Shown here: positions 1 through 5,749 of the stretch, piece by piece
Layout: the number at the start of each line of letters is the position of its first letter
How positions within the stretch are numbered: position 1 is the first letter of the stretch
Program-made: the position numbers and the translations under genes
Source: Bacillus pseudomycoides
GTDB taxonomy: Bacteria; Bacillota; Bacilli; Bacillales; Bacillaceae_G
Direction: 5' to 3'
Assembly: GCF_002551005.1 (NCBI RefSeq)
Contig: NZ_NVOY01000020.1
Coordinates: 1-64,000 of the forward strand
Length of the DNA: 64,000 nucleotides
The notes under the pieces: generated by a model
What the model was told of the DNA's origin: nothing
Database searches by the model: none
What the model saw: the letters and a program-made list of their open reading frames with translations, nothing else

Positions 1-113
1 GGTCCTTGAGGTCCAGTGTCGCCGGTAGGTCCAGTTATTCCAGTGGGCCCTATTTGAGGTAAAGGAAAGGCACATGGAAAGGGTATGTGACAATCCTTTT
101 TAAATTCACTCAT
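1..113 (-). CDS. Collagen-like (exosporium-type) protein, N-terminal part
   Basis: The gene is cut by the window start. From an ATG at 113 (minus strand), with an excellent ribosome site (GGGAGG, 7 nt upstream), the reading frame gives a short leader of about 20 residues ([12 protein letters not shown] then a Pro-rich stretch) followed by G-X-Y triplets ([16 protein letters not shown]). This leader plus GXT-rich collagen repeat is the layout of B. cereus group exosporium or spore-surface glycoproteins of the BclA-like type. The length and the C-terminal domain cannot be seen. A sigma-K-like promoter lies upstream, consistent with late mother-cell expression. Placement inside a spoVFB-interrupting element suggests cargo with a spore-surface role. 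Confidence 0.8.
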   Translation of the reverse strand, partial: MSEFKKDCHIPFPCAFPLPQIGPTGITGPTGDTGPQG

Positions 114-162
114 TTTGAAACCTCCCTTATAAATTAACTACCAATTAATATTTATACTTTAA

Positions 163-190
163 CAATTTATGAGTAAACAGACACACGGGT
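163..190 (-). promoter_or_regulatory. sigma-K-like promoter for the collagen-like gene
   Basis: On the minus strand an AC dinucleotide (189-190) lies exactly 17 nt before CATAAATTG (163-171). This matches the sigma-K pattern AC-N16/17-CATAnnnTA except for the last base. The ATG is about 50 nt downstream of the -10 element. Only the motif is seen; activity is inferred. Confidence 0.5.
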
Positions 191-264
191 GTAAGGAAAA
201 AAACTATAATAATTACATAAAAGGTTTTAAGAGCAAGCCTTTATTTTACATTCCATACCAAAAA

Positions 265-288
265 GAGCACTATATATAAGTGCTCTTC
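265..288 (-). terminator. Intrinsic terminator, GAGCAC hairpin family
   Basis: A hairpin GAGCACT...AAGTGCTC is flanked on its left by a run of A, which becomes a U-run on the minus strand. It is one of four related GAGCAC hairpins in 1-2500. Confidence 0.5.
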
Positions 289-494
289 GGATCAAAGCTC
301 TTAGTGTAAAAGAGTACGTGATACTAAATGTAATTTTTTCATGGGCGTGAAGTATTTGAACAAAAAAGCTATTAGTAGGGAACAAGTTTAAAAGGGAACA
401 ACACTTGACATGTTAATAATTATGACTGAAAGTTACTTTCATATTACTATTATTGGAATTTTAATTCCAATAATGGTTGTTGAGAAATAAAAAA

Positions 495-602
495 TTATTT
501 GGCACAACAAAGCAGCTAGCTGAAGTAGCTAACGGCTCCATTGTACGCTTTTAGAAGTAGCATAGGATACAACTATAGTATAAACGGATATCGAAATATT
601 AT
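495..602 (-). ncRNA. Array unit H: promoter plus degenerate terminator
   Basis: Minus-strand -35 ATA (600-602), 17 nt, -10 TATACTAT (575-582). A degenerate GCAGCTAGC hairpin follows at about 510-537, with little U-run. Predicted transcript is about 70 nt. This is the least well preserved unit at its 3' end. Confidence 0.35.
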
Positions 603-656
603 GCAGGAAAGAAAACTAAACAAAAATTTCATTTTGTAAAAAAGGGGAATGGGTAA

Positions 657-947
657 ATGGAAGTTGATAAAGTGTTATCAAAATTGTGGCACCTTAGAGG
701 TAACACAGACGGACTAGTAACTCGTGAAAAATATGAAAAAGAAGCTAAAGATACAGCTTATATGGCCATAAACACTATAAAAGGTTTACAAGAAGAAATA
801 AATGAATTGAAGATCGAAGTAACAAAAGAAGATATTAAACGTGTACAGGCTATCTTAGATCGATCAGAAGATTTATGTGAAGAACATGCAGATGATAAAG
901 AGTGGCTTATGGATAAATTCATACAAAGAGCAGCTAGCAAAAGCTAA
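657..947 (+). CDS. Small charged phage-type protein, unknown function
   Basis: The protein is 96 residues, highly charged and mostly helical, with a heptad-rich middle (about residues 40-65), so a short coiled coil is likely. The start has a good ribosome site (AAAGGGGA, about 9 nt upstream). The C-terminus (QRAASKS) is encoded by half of the repeated GAGCAGCTAGC hairpin, so the gene end has been overwritten by, or has evolved from, a repeat unit. It is followed after 21 nt by a second small gene on the same strand. No family was recognised. Confidence 0.55.
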   Translation: MEVDKVLSKLWHLRGNTDGLVTREKYEKEAKDTAYMAINTIKGLQEEINELKIEVTKEDIKRVQAILDRSEDLCEEHADDKEWLMDKFIQRAASKS

Positions 948-968
948 TTATAGAAAAGGGGAATGTAT

Positions 969-1214
969 ATGAGTAAGACTCTAGATGTCTTGCAGGACGC
1001 AATTATTTTATTAATAGAGATTAGAGATTGGATGTATGTTGTTCCAAAAAATGAATCAAGAGGATTTAGTACTGGCAAAGAATATTGGTTTAACTATGAA
1101 GACTTTAAGATGTTTAGAACATCAGAAGAAGTAGGTATAGCTGTTAAAAATGATGCAGGAAACTTCGAACGCTTCAGCTATAGTGAATTCTTATCATTCT
1201 TTGAGCGCAAATAA
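969..1214 (+). CDS. Small hypothetical protein
   Basis: The protein is 81 residues from ATG 969, which has AAAAGGGG about 7 nt upstream. An earlier in-frame ATG at 963 would sit on the ribosome site. The sequence has a hydrophobic N-terminal helix (LQDAIILLIEIRDWMY) followed by a polar domain. It looks like an accessory phage protein and no family was recognised. It ends directly at the first full repeat hairpin (1217-1242). Confidence 0.5.
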   Translation: MSKTLDVLQDAIILLIEIRDWMYVVPKNESRGFSTGKEYWFNYEDFKMFRTSEEVGIAVKNDAGNFERFSYSEFLSFFERK

Positions 1215-1317
1215 AAGAGCAGCTAGCAAAAGCTAACTGCTCTTCCGAAGAGAGGTATTCAAGAATAGCTGTAATGGGGTAGCTTATGTGTAGTATGTGC
1301 AGATGGTGAAATATTAT
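1212..1317 (-). ncRNA. Array unit A: sigma-E-like promoter, ~70 nt transcript, terminator
   Basis: -35 ATA at 1315-1317, 17 nt, -10 CATACTAC at 1290-1297 (minus strand). Terminator hairpin 1217-1242 with UUUU. The same box also contains AC-N17-CATAAGCTA, a sigma-K-like match (-10 at 1280-1288). The body is shared with unit B (CTACCCCAT and TATTCTTGAATACC). Confidence 0.5.
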
Positions 1318-1320
1318 ACG

Positions 1321-1434
1321 AAAAAAAGCAGTCGGCAAAAGCTAACTGCTCATCCAAAATAAGAGAGGTATTCAAGAATATCTGGTAGCTATGGGGTAGC
1401 CTGACTGTAGTATGTGCGGAATTTGAAATGCTAT
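1321..1434 (-). ncRNA. Array unit B: sigma-E-like promoter, ~80 nt transcript, terminator
   Basis: -35 ATA 1432-1434, 17 nt, -10 CATACTAC 1407-1414. Terminator hairpin 1328-1350 followed on the minus strand by seven U. The box changes CTGTA/TACAG together relative to unit A. Confidence 0.5.
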
Positions 1435-1450
1435 ACAGGAAAAAATAAAT

Positions 1451-1480
1451 AAAGAGCACTGTTTTATAAGTGCTCTTTTA
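1451..1480 (-). terminator. Intrinsic terminator, GAGCAC family
   Basis: A 10-bp stem (AAAGAGCACT / AGTGCTCTTT) with AU-rich flanks on both sides. It could stop transcription in both directions. Related hairpins lie at 265-288, 2245-2270 and 2403-2428. Confidence 0.55.
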
Positions 1481-1567
1481 AGAAAGGTGCTATATGATCC
1501 TCAATAAAATATATGTTTTATATTTGTAGAGTTGCAGGGGAAGTGAAAAAATTTGTTCTAATTTAAC

Positions 1568-1681
1568 TTAAAGAGCAGCTAACAAAAACTAACTGCTCTC
1601 TAAAAAGAGTTAAAAGAAAGAACACTGGACTAAGCTGCTAAAACAGCTTATCTATAGTATGTATTGCTGATGAAATATTAT
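1568..1681 (-). ncRNA. Array unit C: sigma-E-like promoter, ~80 nt transcript, terminator
   Basis: -35 ATA 1679-1681, 17 nt, -10 CATACTAT 1654-1661 (the best -10 match of the set). Hairpin 1573-1598. The body is shared with unit F (AGCTGTT, AGTCCAGT, CTTTTTAGAGAG). Confidence 0.5.
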
Positions 1682-1685
1682 ACGA

Positions 1686-1786
1686 AGAAAAGCAGTCAGC
1701 AAAAGCTAACTGCTCGGCCCAAGGGGAATCGGAGAAAGATTTCAATAATGGGTTATCTACAGTATTGACGGGATTTCAAAATTTAT
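1686..1786 (-). ncRNA. Array unit D
   Basis: -35 ATA 1784-1786, 17 nt, weaker -10 AATACTGT 1759-1766. Hairpin 1691-1715. Predicted transcript is about 65 nt. The body is shared with unit G (CTTTCTCC then ATTCCCCT). Confidence 0.4.
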
Positions 1787-1810
1787 GCGGAGGGATGAGA
1801 GAAATGAACG

Positions 1811-1922
1811 AAAAAGAGCAGCTAGCAAAAGCTAACTGCTCACCCTTGGAGAGGGAAAGGCCTACAAGTTGTGAATTCTAGGAGTAGCCTGTTTGTAGTA
1901 TGTGCAGATGGTGAAATATTAT
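1811..1922 (-). ncRNA. Array unit E: sigma-E-like promoter, ~77 nt transcript, terminator
   Basis: -35 ATA 1920-1922, 17 nt, -10 CATACTAC 1895-1902. Hairpin 1816-1841 followed on the minus strand by UUUUU. The box is nearly identical to unit A but the body differs. Confidence 0.5.
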
Positions 1923-1947
1923 GCCGAGGTAAGTATCAATTTAATAA

Positions 1948-1977
1948 GAAAAGACACTCAAATTGAGTGCCATTCTT
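1948..1977 (-). terminator. Terminator of the yjcZ-like gene
   Basis: Minus-strand hairpin GCACTC-AATT-GAGTGTC followed by a U-rich tract, a few bases after the YjcZ-like stop codon. Confidence 0.6.
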
Positions 1978-1983
1978 TTAGCG

Positions 1984-2100
1984 TCAGCAGCCAAATCCAC
2001 CTCCAAAACAACTACAACCGATTATGATTAATAAGATAAATAGCACAATCAGTAAGGCGAATCCGCCGCCGAAGCCACAACAACCAGCTCCAAAACCCAT
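1984..2100 (-). CDS. YjcZ-family sporulation protein, 38 residues
   Basis: Read codon by codon on the minus strand, the frame gives [17 protein letters not shown], then a hydrophobic helix (about residues 15-28), then [12 protein letters not shown] Gly/Cys/Phe-rich head, one membrane helix and a Cys/Gly tail are the hallmark of the small YjcZ/SscA-type spore proteins. The ribosome site is near perfect (AAAGGAGGA, about 8 nt before ATG). It has its own terminator and an upstream promoter matching the sigma-K consensus, so it is a complete monocistronic late-sporulation unit. It probably sits in a forespore or coat membrane; its exact function is unknown. Confidence 0.85.
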   Translation of the reverse strand: MGFGAGCCGFGGGFALLIVLFILLIIIGCSCFGGGFGC

Positions 2101-2173
2101 AATATAGTCCTCCTTTATAATGAGGAAACAAAAAATGGAGTCGATGGTTACGGACATTTCGGTGGATTTACAT

Positions 2174-2201
2174 TACATTATGTGATGTGAAACTAAAGAG
2201 T
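2174..2201 (-). promoter_or_regulatory. sigma-K-like promoter of the yjcZ-like gene
   Basis: On the minus strand AC (2200-2201), 17 nt, CATAATGTA (2174-2182) is a full match to the sigma-K pattern AC-N16/17-CATAnnnTA. The start site would be near 2166, about 65 nt before the ATG. Confidence 0.65.
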
Positions 2202-2244
2202 GCCTGTATGTAAAAAACTTCTTTAGCAATGCCTTTTTAATACA

Positions 2245-2270
2245 AAAAGAGCACCGTTTACAAGTGCTCT
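2245..2270 (-). terminator. Intrinsic terminator, GAGCAC family
   Basis: Hairpin GAGCAC...GTGCTC (2249-2269) with five A on its left, giving a U-run on the minus strand. Confidence 0.5.
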
Positions 2271-2402
2271 ATTACAAGGAGGCGCTATAAGAAGAATTTG
2301 GATGTTAAAGGCTACAAATTAAGACGAGACTTAATATAATATATGTTTAACTTTTGTAAAGTTGCAGGGGAACTGAAAAAAACTTGTCCAATTTGAAAGT
2401 AA

Positions 2403-2428
2403 AAAGAGCACCCTATATAGGGTGTATT
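2403..2428 (-). terminator. Intrinsic terminator, GAGCAC family
   Basis: Self-complementary ACCCTATATAGGGT core followed on the minus strand by GCTCTTTTT. It is related to the other GAGCAC hairpins in this region. Confidence 0.45.
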
Positions 2429-2504
2429 AGGAGTAAGAAAGCATAAGGTATATGACTTGATATAATATATTCTTGTTCTGTATAAAGGTGATAAATCAGT
2501 TTTA

Positions 2505-2618
2505 TTTAAAGAGCAGATAGCAAAAAACTAACTGCTCTCTAAAAAGGGTTAAGGGAAAGAAAACTGGACTAGCTGTTTAACAGCTTATCTGTAGTATGTA
2601 TTGATGGTGAAATATTAT
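2505..2618 (-). ncRNA. Array unit F: sigma-E-like promoter, ~80 nt transcript, terminator
   Basis: -35 ATA 2616-2618, 17 nt, -10 CATACTAC 2591-2598. Hairpin 2511-2537 followed by UUUAAAU. Paralog of unit C. Confidence 0.5.
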
Positions 2619-2620
2619 AG

Positions 2621-2698
2621 GAAAAAAAGCAGCTAGCAAAAGCTAACTGCTCAGTCTCAGGGGAATTGGAGAAAGTTTACCATGTCATTAATAGTATT
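2621..2698 (-). ncRNA. Array unit G: terminator intact, promoter degenerate
   Basis: Hairpin 2628-2652 followed on the minus strand by seven U. The -10 is AATACTAT (2691-2698), but the -35 ATA is not at the conserved 17-nt distance. Paralog of unit D. Confidence 0.35.
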
Positions 2699-2708
2699 GG
2701 CGAAATAT

Positions 2709-2921
2709 TTATTTTAAATCCAATTTACTGAAAGTAAACGCCCCAACTGATAAAAAGGTTGCGCCTACTGCAGAACCTAACCAGTCTCTCCAGCCTAATG
2801 TATTTAAAGGGGTGTCTATTAAATCCATAATTAGAAAGATAACAAACGTTAACAGACCGAATGCTAAGCATCCCAAAAATGTTTGGAAAGATTTTATTAT
2901 TTTCTTTCAAAACTTGTTCAT
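2709..2921 (-). pseudogene. Small two-helix membrane protein, in-frame TGA at codon 5
   Basis: The minus-strand frame begins at ATG 2921 behind AAGGATG at the right spacing. It reads MNKF, then TGA (2907-2909), then KKIIKSFQTFLGC and about 50 further sensible residues with two hydrophobic segments (about residues 18-35 and 48-62), ending KLDLK. The coherent sequence after the stop and the good ribosome site before it suggest a gene broken by one base change (TGG, TGC or CGA to TGA are possible). The alternative is initiation after the stop at a non-ATG codon. No family was recognised. Confidence 0.45.
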
Positions 2922-2993
2922 ATAAATCATCCTTGCTAATATCTTGTATTTTTATAAATAAATTATTACATGTGTAAAAAATTTAAAGTATAG

Positions 2994-3013
2994 AATATGC
3001 AATATTGCATATT
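2994..3013. promoter_or_regulatory. 20-bp perfect palindrome, possible operator
   Basis: AATATGC-AATATT-GCATATT reads the same on both strands. It lies between the minus-strand membrane gene and the plus-strand late phage genes, a natural place for an operator. No protein can be assigned. Confidence 0.4.
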
Positions 3014-3057
3014 AAAACTCAACAAAATAATCCTTTTATAGTCCTACTGGAAGAACC

Positions 3058-3118
3058 AGCGGACATCATTCTATGGAGCGATATTAATATCGTTCTGTAG
3101 TTTGGTGTCCGCTTTTTT
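3058..3118 (+). terminator. Long hairpin with T-run before the late phage genes
   Basis: An outer stem AGCGGACA / TGTCCGCT, an inner CGATATTAATATCG palindrome, then TTTTTT. Its position 20 nt upstream of the first late phage gene fits a terminator of an earlier transcript, possibly one subject to antitermination. Confidence 0.55.
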
Positions 3119-3138
3119 ATTTTACAAGAGGTGATGGA

Positions 3139-3303
3139 ATGAAGTGCTTTCGTGATCAGTTACGAGAATGGAAGAAACAGCAACAGAAAAAGAGGCCAAA
3201 ACGAAAAGAAGAACAATTAAGTGTCCGCGATATAGAGGAATTAATGGGAATGTATCGACCAAGATATGTACGTAATCGCGGTGGAGCGTTCAGACAGAAG
3301 TAA
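3139..3303 (+). CDS. Small basic phage protein, 54 residues
   Basis: The frame runs from ATG 3139 behind AGAGGTGATGG (about 7 nt spacing) to TAA 3301. The N-terminal half is strongly basic and Gln/Lys-rich. The C-terminal half (VRDIEELMGMYRPRYVRNRGG) looks folded. Nucleic-acid binding is plausible but unproven. It stands directly before the ArpU-like regulator gene with a 26-nt gap and is probably cotranscribed. Confidence 0.55.
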   Translation: MKCFRDQLREWKKQQQKKRPKRKEEQLSVRDIEELMGMYRPRYVRNRGGAFRQK

Positions 3304-3329
3304 TTAAAAATAAAAAGGAGTGGTCTTAC

Positions 3330-3818
3330 ATGATTAAACAATTATCTTTCTTACCAAAAATCGATAGAACAGCAACACAGGAACGTTTGGAAGGTGTTCT
3401 TGAAAGTGTACGTATATATAGACAGTTTGGAATGATTCGAAAAGAAATGAAAGTCACTCCTTCTTATGAAGTTCGAGAGCACGGCCCTACACATGCAGTT
3501 GGTAATCCATTAGAAGATGTTGCGGTAGCAAATCTACAGCAAAATAAGCGTGAAGAATGGCTTGAAAAGATGTCATTTCGTATTGACCAGGCATTGAGTC
3601 GTTTTGGTAATGGTCAATCAGGAAAGAACCAAAGAGATATTATTATCAAACGATACCTTGAAGATGATGATGTATGTGATTATATGATTTATAACGAAAT
3701 GGGAATGAGTGAGCGGACATACAGGCGTGTTAAGGCAAGAGCATTCTATAAGCTTGCTTTTGCACTTAGATTAGAAGTTTATGAGCAAGAAGAGCAAGCG
3801 GGAGGTGATGGACAATGA
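3330..3818 (+). CDS. ArpU-family late transcriptional regulator
   Basis: The protein is 162 residues. It matches the ArpU/YqaQ-like family that sits just before the late genes in many Gram-positive phages and is thought to act as a sigma-like or activator protein for them. The C-terminal third carries an HTH-like segment (DYMIYNEMGMSERTYRRVKARAF), typical of a sigma-70 region 4 fold. The start has AAAAGGAGTGG upstream. It overlaps the recombinase gene by 4 bases, so translation is coupled. Family assignment is from recognition; control of the downstream terminase-to-lysis genes is inferred from position. Confidence 0.75.
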   Translation: MIKQLSFLPKIDRTATQERLEGVLESVRIYRQFGMIRKEMKVTPSYEVREHGPTHAVGNPLEDVAVANLQQNKREEWLEKMSFRIDQALSRFGNGQSGKNQRDIIIKRYLEDDDVCDYMIYNEMGMSERTYRRVKARAFYKLAFALRLEVYEQEEQAGGDGQ

Positions 3819-4357
3819 ATTTTGTTCAGCCTATCCGTGATCCAGAGCAGATACAACAAATAAAAGAATATCTTAAAGAAAAGAGTGAACGTAATTATAT
3901 CCTGTTTGTAATGGGAATCAATACAGGCCTACGTATTAGTGATATCTTGAAGCTAAAGGTTGGTGACTTAAAAGGGAGCCACATTTCAATGCGTGAAATG
4001 AAAACAGGTAAGCAGAAGCGTATTCAAATTACTGCAGCATTAAGAAGAGAGTTGAAATGGTTCATTGAAGAGAGAGAAGATCATGAGTACTTAATTAAAA
4101 GCAGACAAGGTAGTAACAAACCGATTGGTCGTAGTATGGCATACAAAATACTTAGAAGTACAGCAGCAGAGTTTGGTTTAGATGAGATTGGTACACATAC
4201 ATTACGTAAGACGTTTGGATATCACATGTACATGCAGACAAAGAACATAGCGTTGCTTATGGAGATATTTAATCATTCATCAGAAAGAGTAACACTTAGA
4301 TATATAGGGGTAAACCAAGATGCAATGGATAAAGCGATGACTAAGTTTAAGATTTAG
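3815..4357 (+). CDS. Short tyrosine recombinase (phage integrase family)
   Basis: The protein is 180 residues, essentially the catalytic domain alone. It has the first Arg in GLRISDIL (about residue 45), HTLRK with the His-x-x-Arg pair (about 133), FNHSS with the second His, and the nucleophile in RYIGV (about 168). The N-terminal SAM-like arm-binding domain of full integrases is reduced or missing. Such short recombinases occur between ArpU and the HNH/terminase block in B. cereus group phages. Because it sits mid-element and not at an end, it is not obviously the enzyme that integrates the element. It could act in dimer resolution or late control. Confidence 0.8.
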   Translation: MNFVQPIRDPEQIQQIKEYLKEKSERNYILFVMGINTGLRISDILKLKVGDLKGSHISMREMKTGKQKRIQITAALRRELKWFIEEREDHEYLIKSRQGSNKPIGRSMAYKILRSTAAEFGLDEIGTHTLRKTFGYHMYMQTKNIALLMEIFNHSSERVTLRYIGVNQDAMDKAMTKFKI

Positions 4358-4384
4358 TAATTCGCTTTTTATTTATGTAGATGG

Positions 4385-4411
4385 GCAGGTATAACATAAA
4401 AAGTATCGAAT
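4385..4411 (+). promoter_or_regulatory. sigma-H-like promoter of the phage spoVS
   Basis: GCAGGTATA (4385-4393), 11 nt, ATCGAAT (4405-4411) follows the sigma-H pattern RnAGGAwWW-N11/12-RnnGAAT with one mismatch in the -35. The chromosomal spoVS has the same type of promoter at 58731-58758. Confidence 0.5.
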
Positions 4412-4523
4412 AAATACATTCAATAGTATTGTTTGCTTTTGATATGAATATTAGTTAAAGATACGTTAATTACATTCCAGTCAGTAACCAAAAAGGTGAT
4501 TAAATAACAGAGGAGCAACTTAC

Positions 4524-4799
4524 ATGGAAAATATATTAAAAGTATCATCAAAATCAAATCCCAATTCAGTTGCAGGCGCAATCGCAGGCGTATTAAGAGA
4601 AAGCGGTAATGCAGAAATTCAAGTGATTGGAGCTGGCGCTACAAATCAAGCGATTAAAGCCATTGCTATTGCAAGAGGATTCGTAGCTCCTAGTGGTATT
4701 GACTTGGTTCTTATTCCAGCGTTTCACGAGGTTTCAATCGATAATCAAGAAAGAACAGCAATCAGACTAATTGTAGGTCCTAGAAAATCTAGGTCTTAG
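4524..4799 (+). CDS. spoVS: SpoVS paralog carried by the prophage
   Basis: The protein is 91 residues and aligns over nearly its whole length with the chromosomal SpoVS at 58819. Shared blocks include PNSVAGA-AGV, AIGAGA/VIGAGA, the invariant IARGFVAPSG, and ERTAI-LIV. SpoVS is a small Alba-like fold protein needed for normal septation and spore-coat progression in B. subtilis; its biochemical role is unsettled. The phage copy has an extra C-terminal RKSRS tail. It has a GAGGAGC ribosome site, a sigma-H-like promoter about 106 nt upstream, and its own terminator, so it is an independent early-sporulation unit inside the late phage region. It may let the element tune host sporulation. Confidence 0.9.
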   Translation: MENILKVSSKSNPNSVAGAIAGVLRESGNAEIQVIGAGATNQAIKAIAIARGFVAPSGIDLVLIPAFHEVSIDNQERTAIRLIVGPRKSRS

Positions 4800-4828
4800 A
4801 AGAGACCAACAATATAAGAATATTTGAA

Positions 4829-4860
4829 AAGACCGATAGAAGTCGGTCTTTTTCTTTTTT
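4829..4860 (+). terminator. Terminator after phage spoVS
   Basis: GACCGA-TAGAAG-TCGGTC stem followed by TTTTTCTTTTTTTT. Confidence 0.75.
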
Positions 4861-5022
4861 TTACTTATAGTTAACCATTTTTATTGTGTTGTGTAACTCA
4901 AAATAGAAAGTCTTATAAAGTTAATGATATCAATGGATTCAGCATTCCAATCAGTTACACAAAATATAAGATATGGGTAATTAGTTATTAATCTTAAAAA
5001 CTATAGGAAAAGGTGATCAGGA

Positions 5023-5181
5023 ATGAAACTTACACTCGCAGAGGAAATGGAGATATTTATGGAATCTATGGCCGCAATGAGGTTATGGAAAAAGAAAAGA
5101 GAAATAAGTCAGCGTAAGCAACGTATCAAGAAACGAAAGTCGCAGCAGAAGAATTGGAAGAAATGGAAAAGAAGAAAATAA
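5023..5181 (+). CDS. Small very basic phage protein, 52 residues
   Basis: The frame starts at ATG 5023 behind AAAAGGTGATC and ends with TAA at 5179. The N-terminal 20 residues form an amphipathic Met/Glu-rich helix. The rest is almost entirely Lys, Arg, Gln and Trp (KKKREISQRKQRIKKRKS). This suggests nucleic-acid binding or an antiterminator-like peptide, but no family was recognised. It resembles the basic 54-residue protein at 3139 in size and composition. Confidence 0.5.
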   Translation: MKLTLAEEMEIFMESMAAMRLWKKKREISQRKQRIKKRKSQQKNWKKWKRRK

Positions 5182-5749
5182 AAATTAGTGGCAGAGTCAT
5201 GACCGTTTTTTGACCGCAAATATGCCGGTTGATTTGGATTTATCGTGTTATATTTGTATTGTGAGAAATGGCGGAAATAACATGACTCACAAAGATACTT
5301 TTATAATTAAACGGCCCTTTTGTCATTAAGTCCTTGGTTTTCGACAGCTTCGATGTTGCAGATTGAATGAACATTGAAGTATTGAAGAGCTTTTGCTCTT
5401 CTTTGAACTGATGGAAGCAGCGTATTACTATAATCATCGGTTGAAAGAGGTGTGAAAACTCCTTAACCAAATATAATGAAATATGAAGCACACATGACTT
5501 GTCTATTTATGAAAGACCGTTATCCGATTGAGGTAGCGGTTTTTTTACTTTATTTGATTGAGAGTAAAAACTTCATTTACCGTATTTATAGTAATAACAT
5601 AAAATTTTGACGAAAGGGCAACTGGTACACGGTTGCTCTTTTATTATGCAAAAGTGTATAAGTCGTGTAAGAGTTGAAAAAATAGTATATTATCTTTCTC
5701 AATGTACATATTAAGTAAAGTGTTTAACATACATAAAAGGCGGGGTAAT
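5182..5749 (+). other. Intergenic stretch with hairpins, no clear gene
   Basis: Short frames are present but lack an ATG with a ribosome site. One 25-codon frame ending at about 5456 (LMEAAYYYNHRLKEV) looks protein-like but has no start codon, so it may be a remnant. A terminator hairpin lies at 5516-5546 (ACCG...CGGT then seven T). Confidence 0.4.
5516..5547 (+). terminator. Intrinsic terminator
   Basis: ACCGTTA...TAGCGGT stem followed by a run of seven T. Confidence 0.55.

Larger units (their letters stand above)
114..656. other. Intergenic region without a recognised gene
   Basis: It holds the promoter of the collagen-like gene, a minus-strand terminator near 265-288, a perfect palindrome at 449-475 (TATTATTGGAATT and its complement with no real loop), and the most degenerate unit of the repeated promoter-terminator array (about 495-602). 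No plausible open frame with a ribosome site was found apart from those listed. Confidence 0.5.
1217..2715. repeat. Array of repeated promoter-hairpin units
   Basis: Seven units here, with an eighth at 495-602, share two modules. One is a box reading GTAGTATGT...GAAATATTAT on the plus strand. The other is a near-identical hairpin GAGCAGcTAGC-AAAA-GCTAaCTGCTC. The hairpins carry an A-run on their left, so they act as terminators only on the minus strand, where the box reads as ATA-N17-CATACTAC. Units C+D (1573-1786) and F+G (2511-2700) are a block duplication. A second repeated box (1501-1570 and 2332-2400) precedes each block. Confidence 0.75.

Noticed and set aside
1-113. Possible frameshift between leader and collagen repeats
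   Set aside because: Recounting the minus-strand codons showed the ATG at 113 and the G-X-Y frame are in phase (54 bases apart), so the gene start is intact.
1259-1459. 66-codon minus-strand frame across repeat units A and B
   Set aside because: It has an internal repeat only because the DNA is repeated, spans a terminator, and has no ribosome site.
1217-2715. Repeated hairpins considered as a CRISPR array
   Set aside because: Spacing is irregular (about 75-900 bp), the interspersed DNA is itself repetitive, and no cas genes are present. The hairpins carry U-runs on one strand like terminators.
3815-4357. The short tyrosine recombinase as the element's own integrase/excisionase
   Set aside because: It lies in the middle of the late region, not at the junction, and lacks the arm-binding domain. 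The integrating enzyme is probably left of the window.
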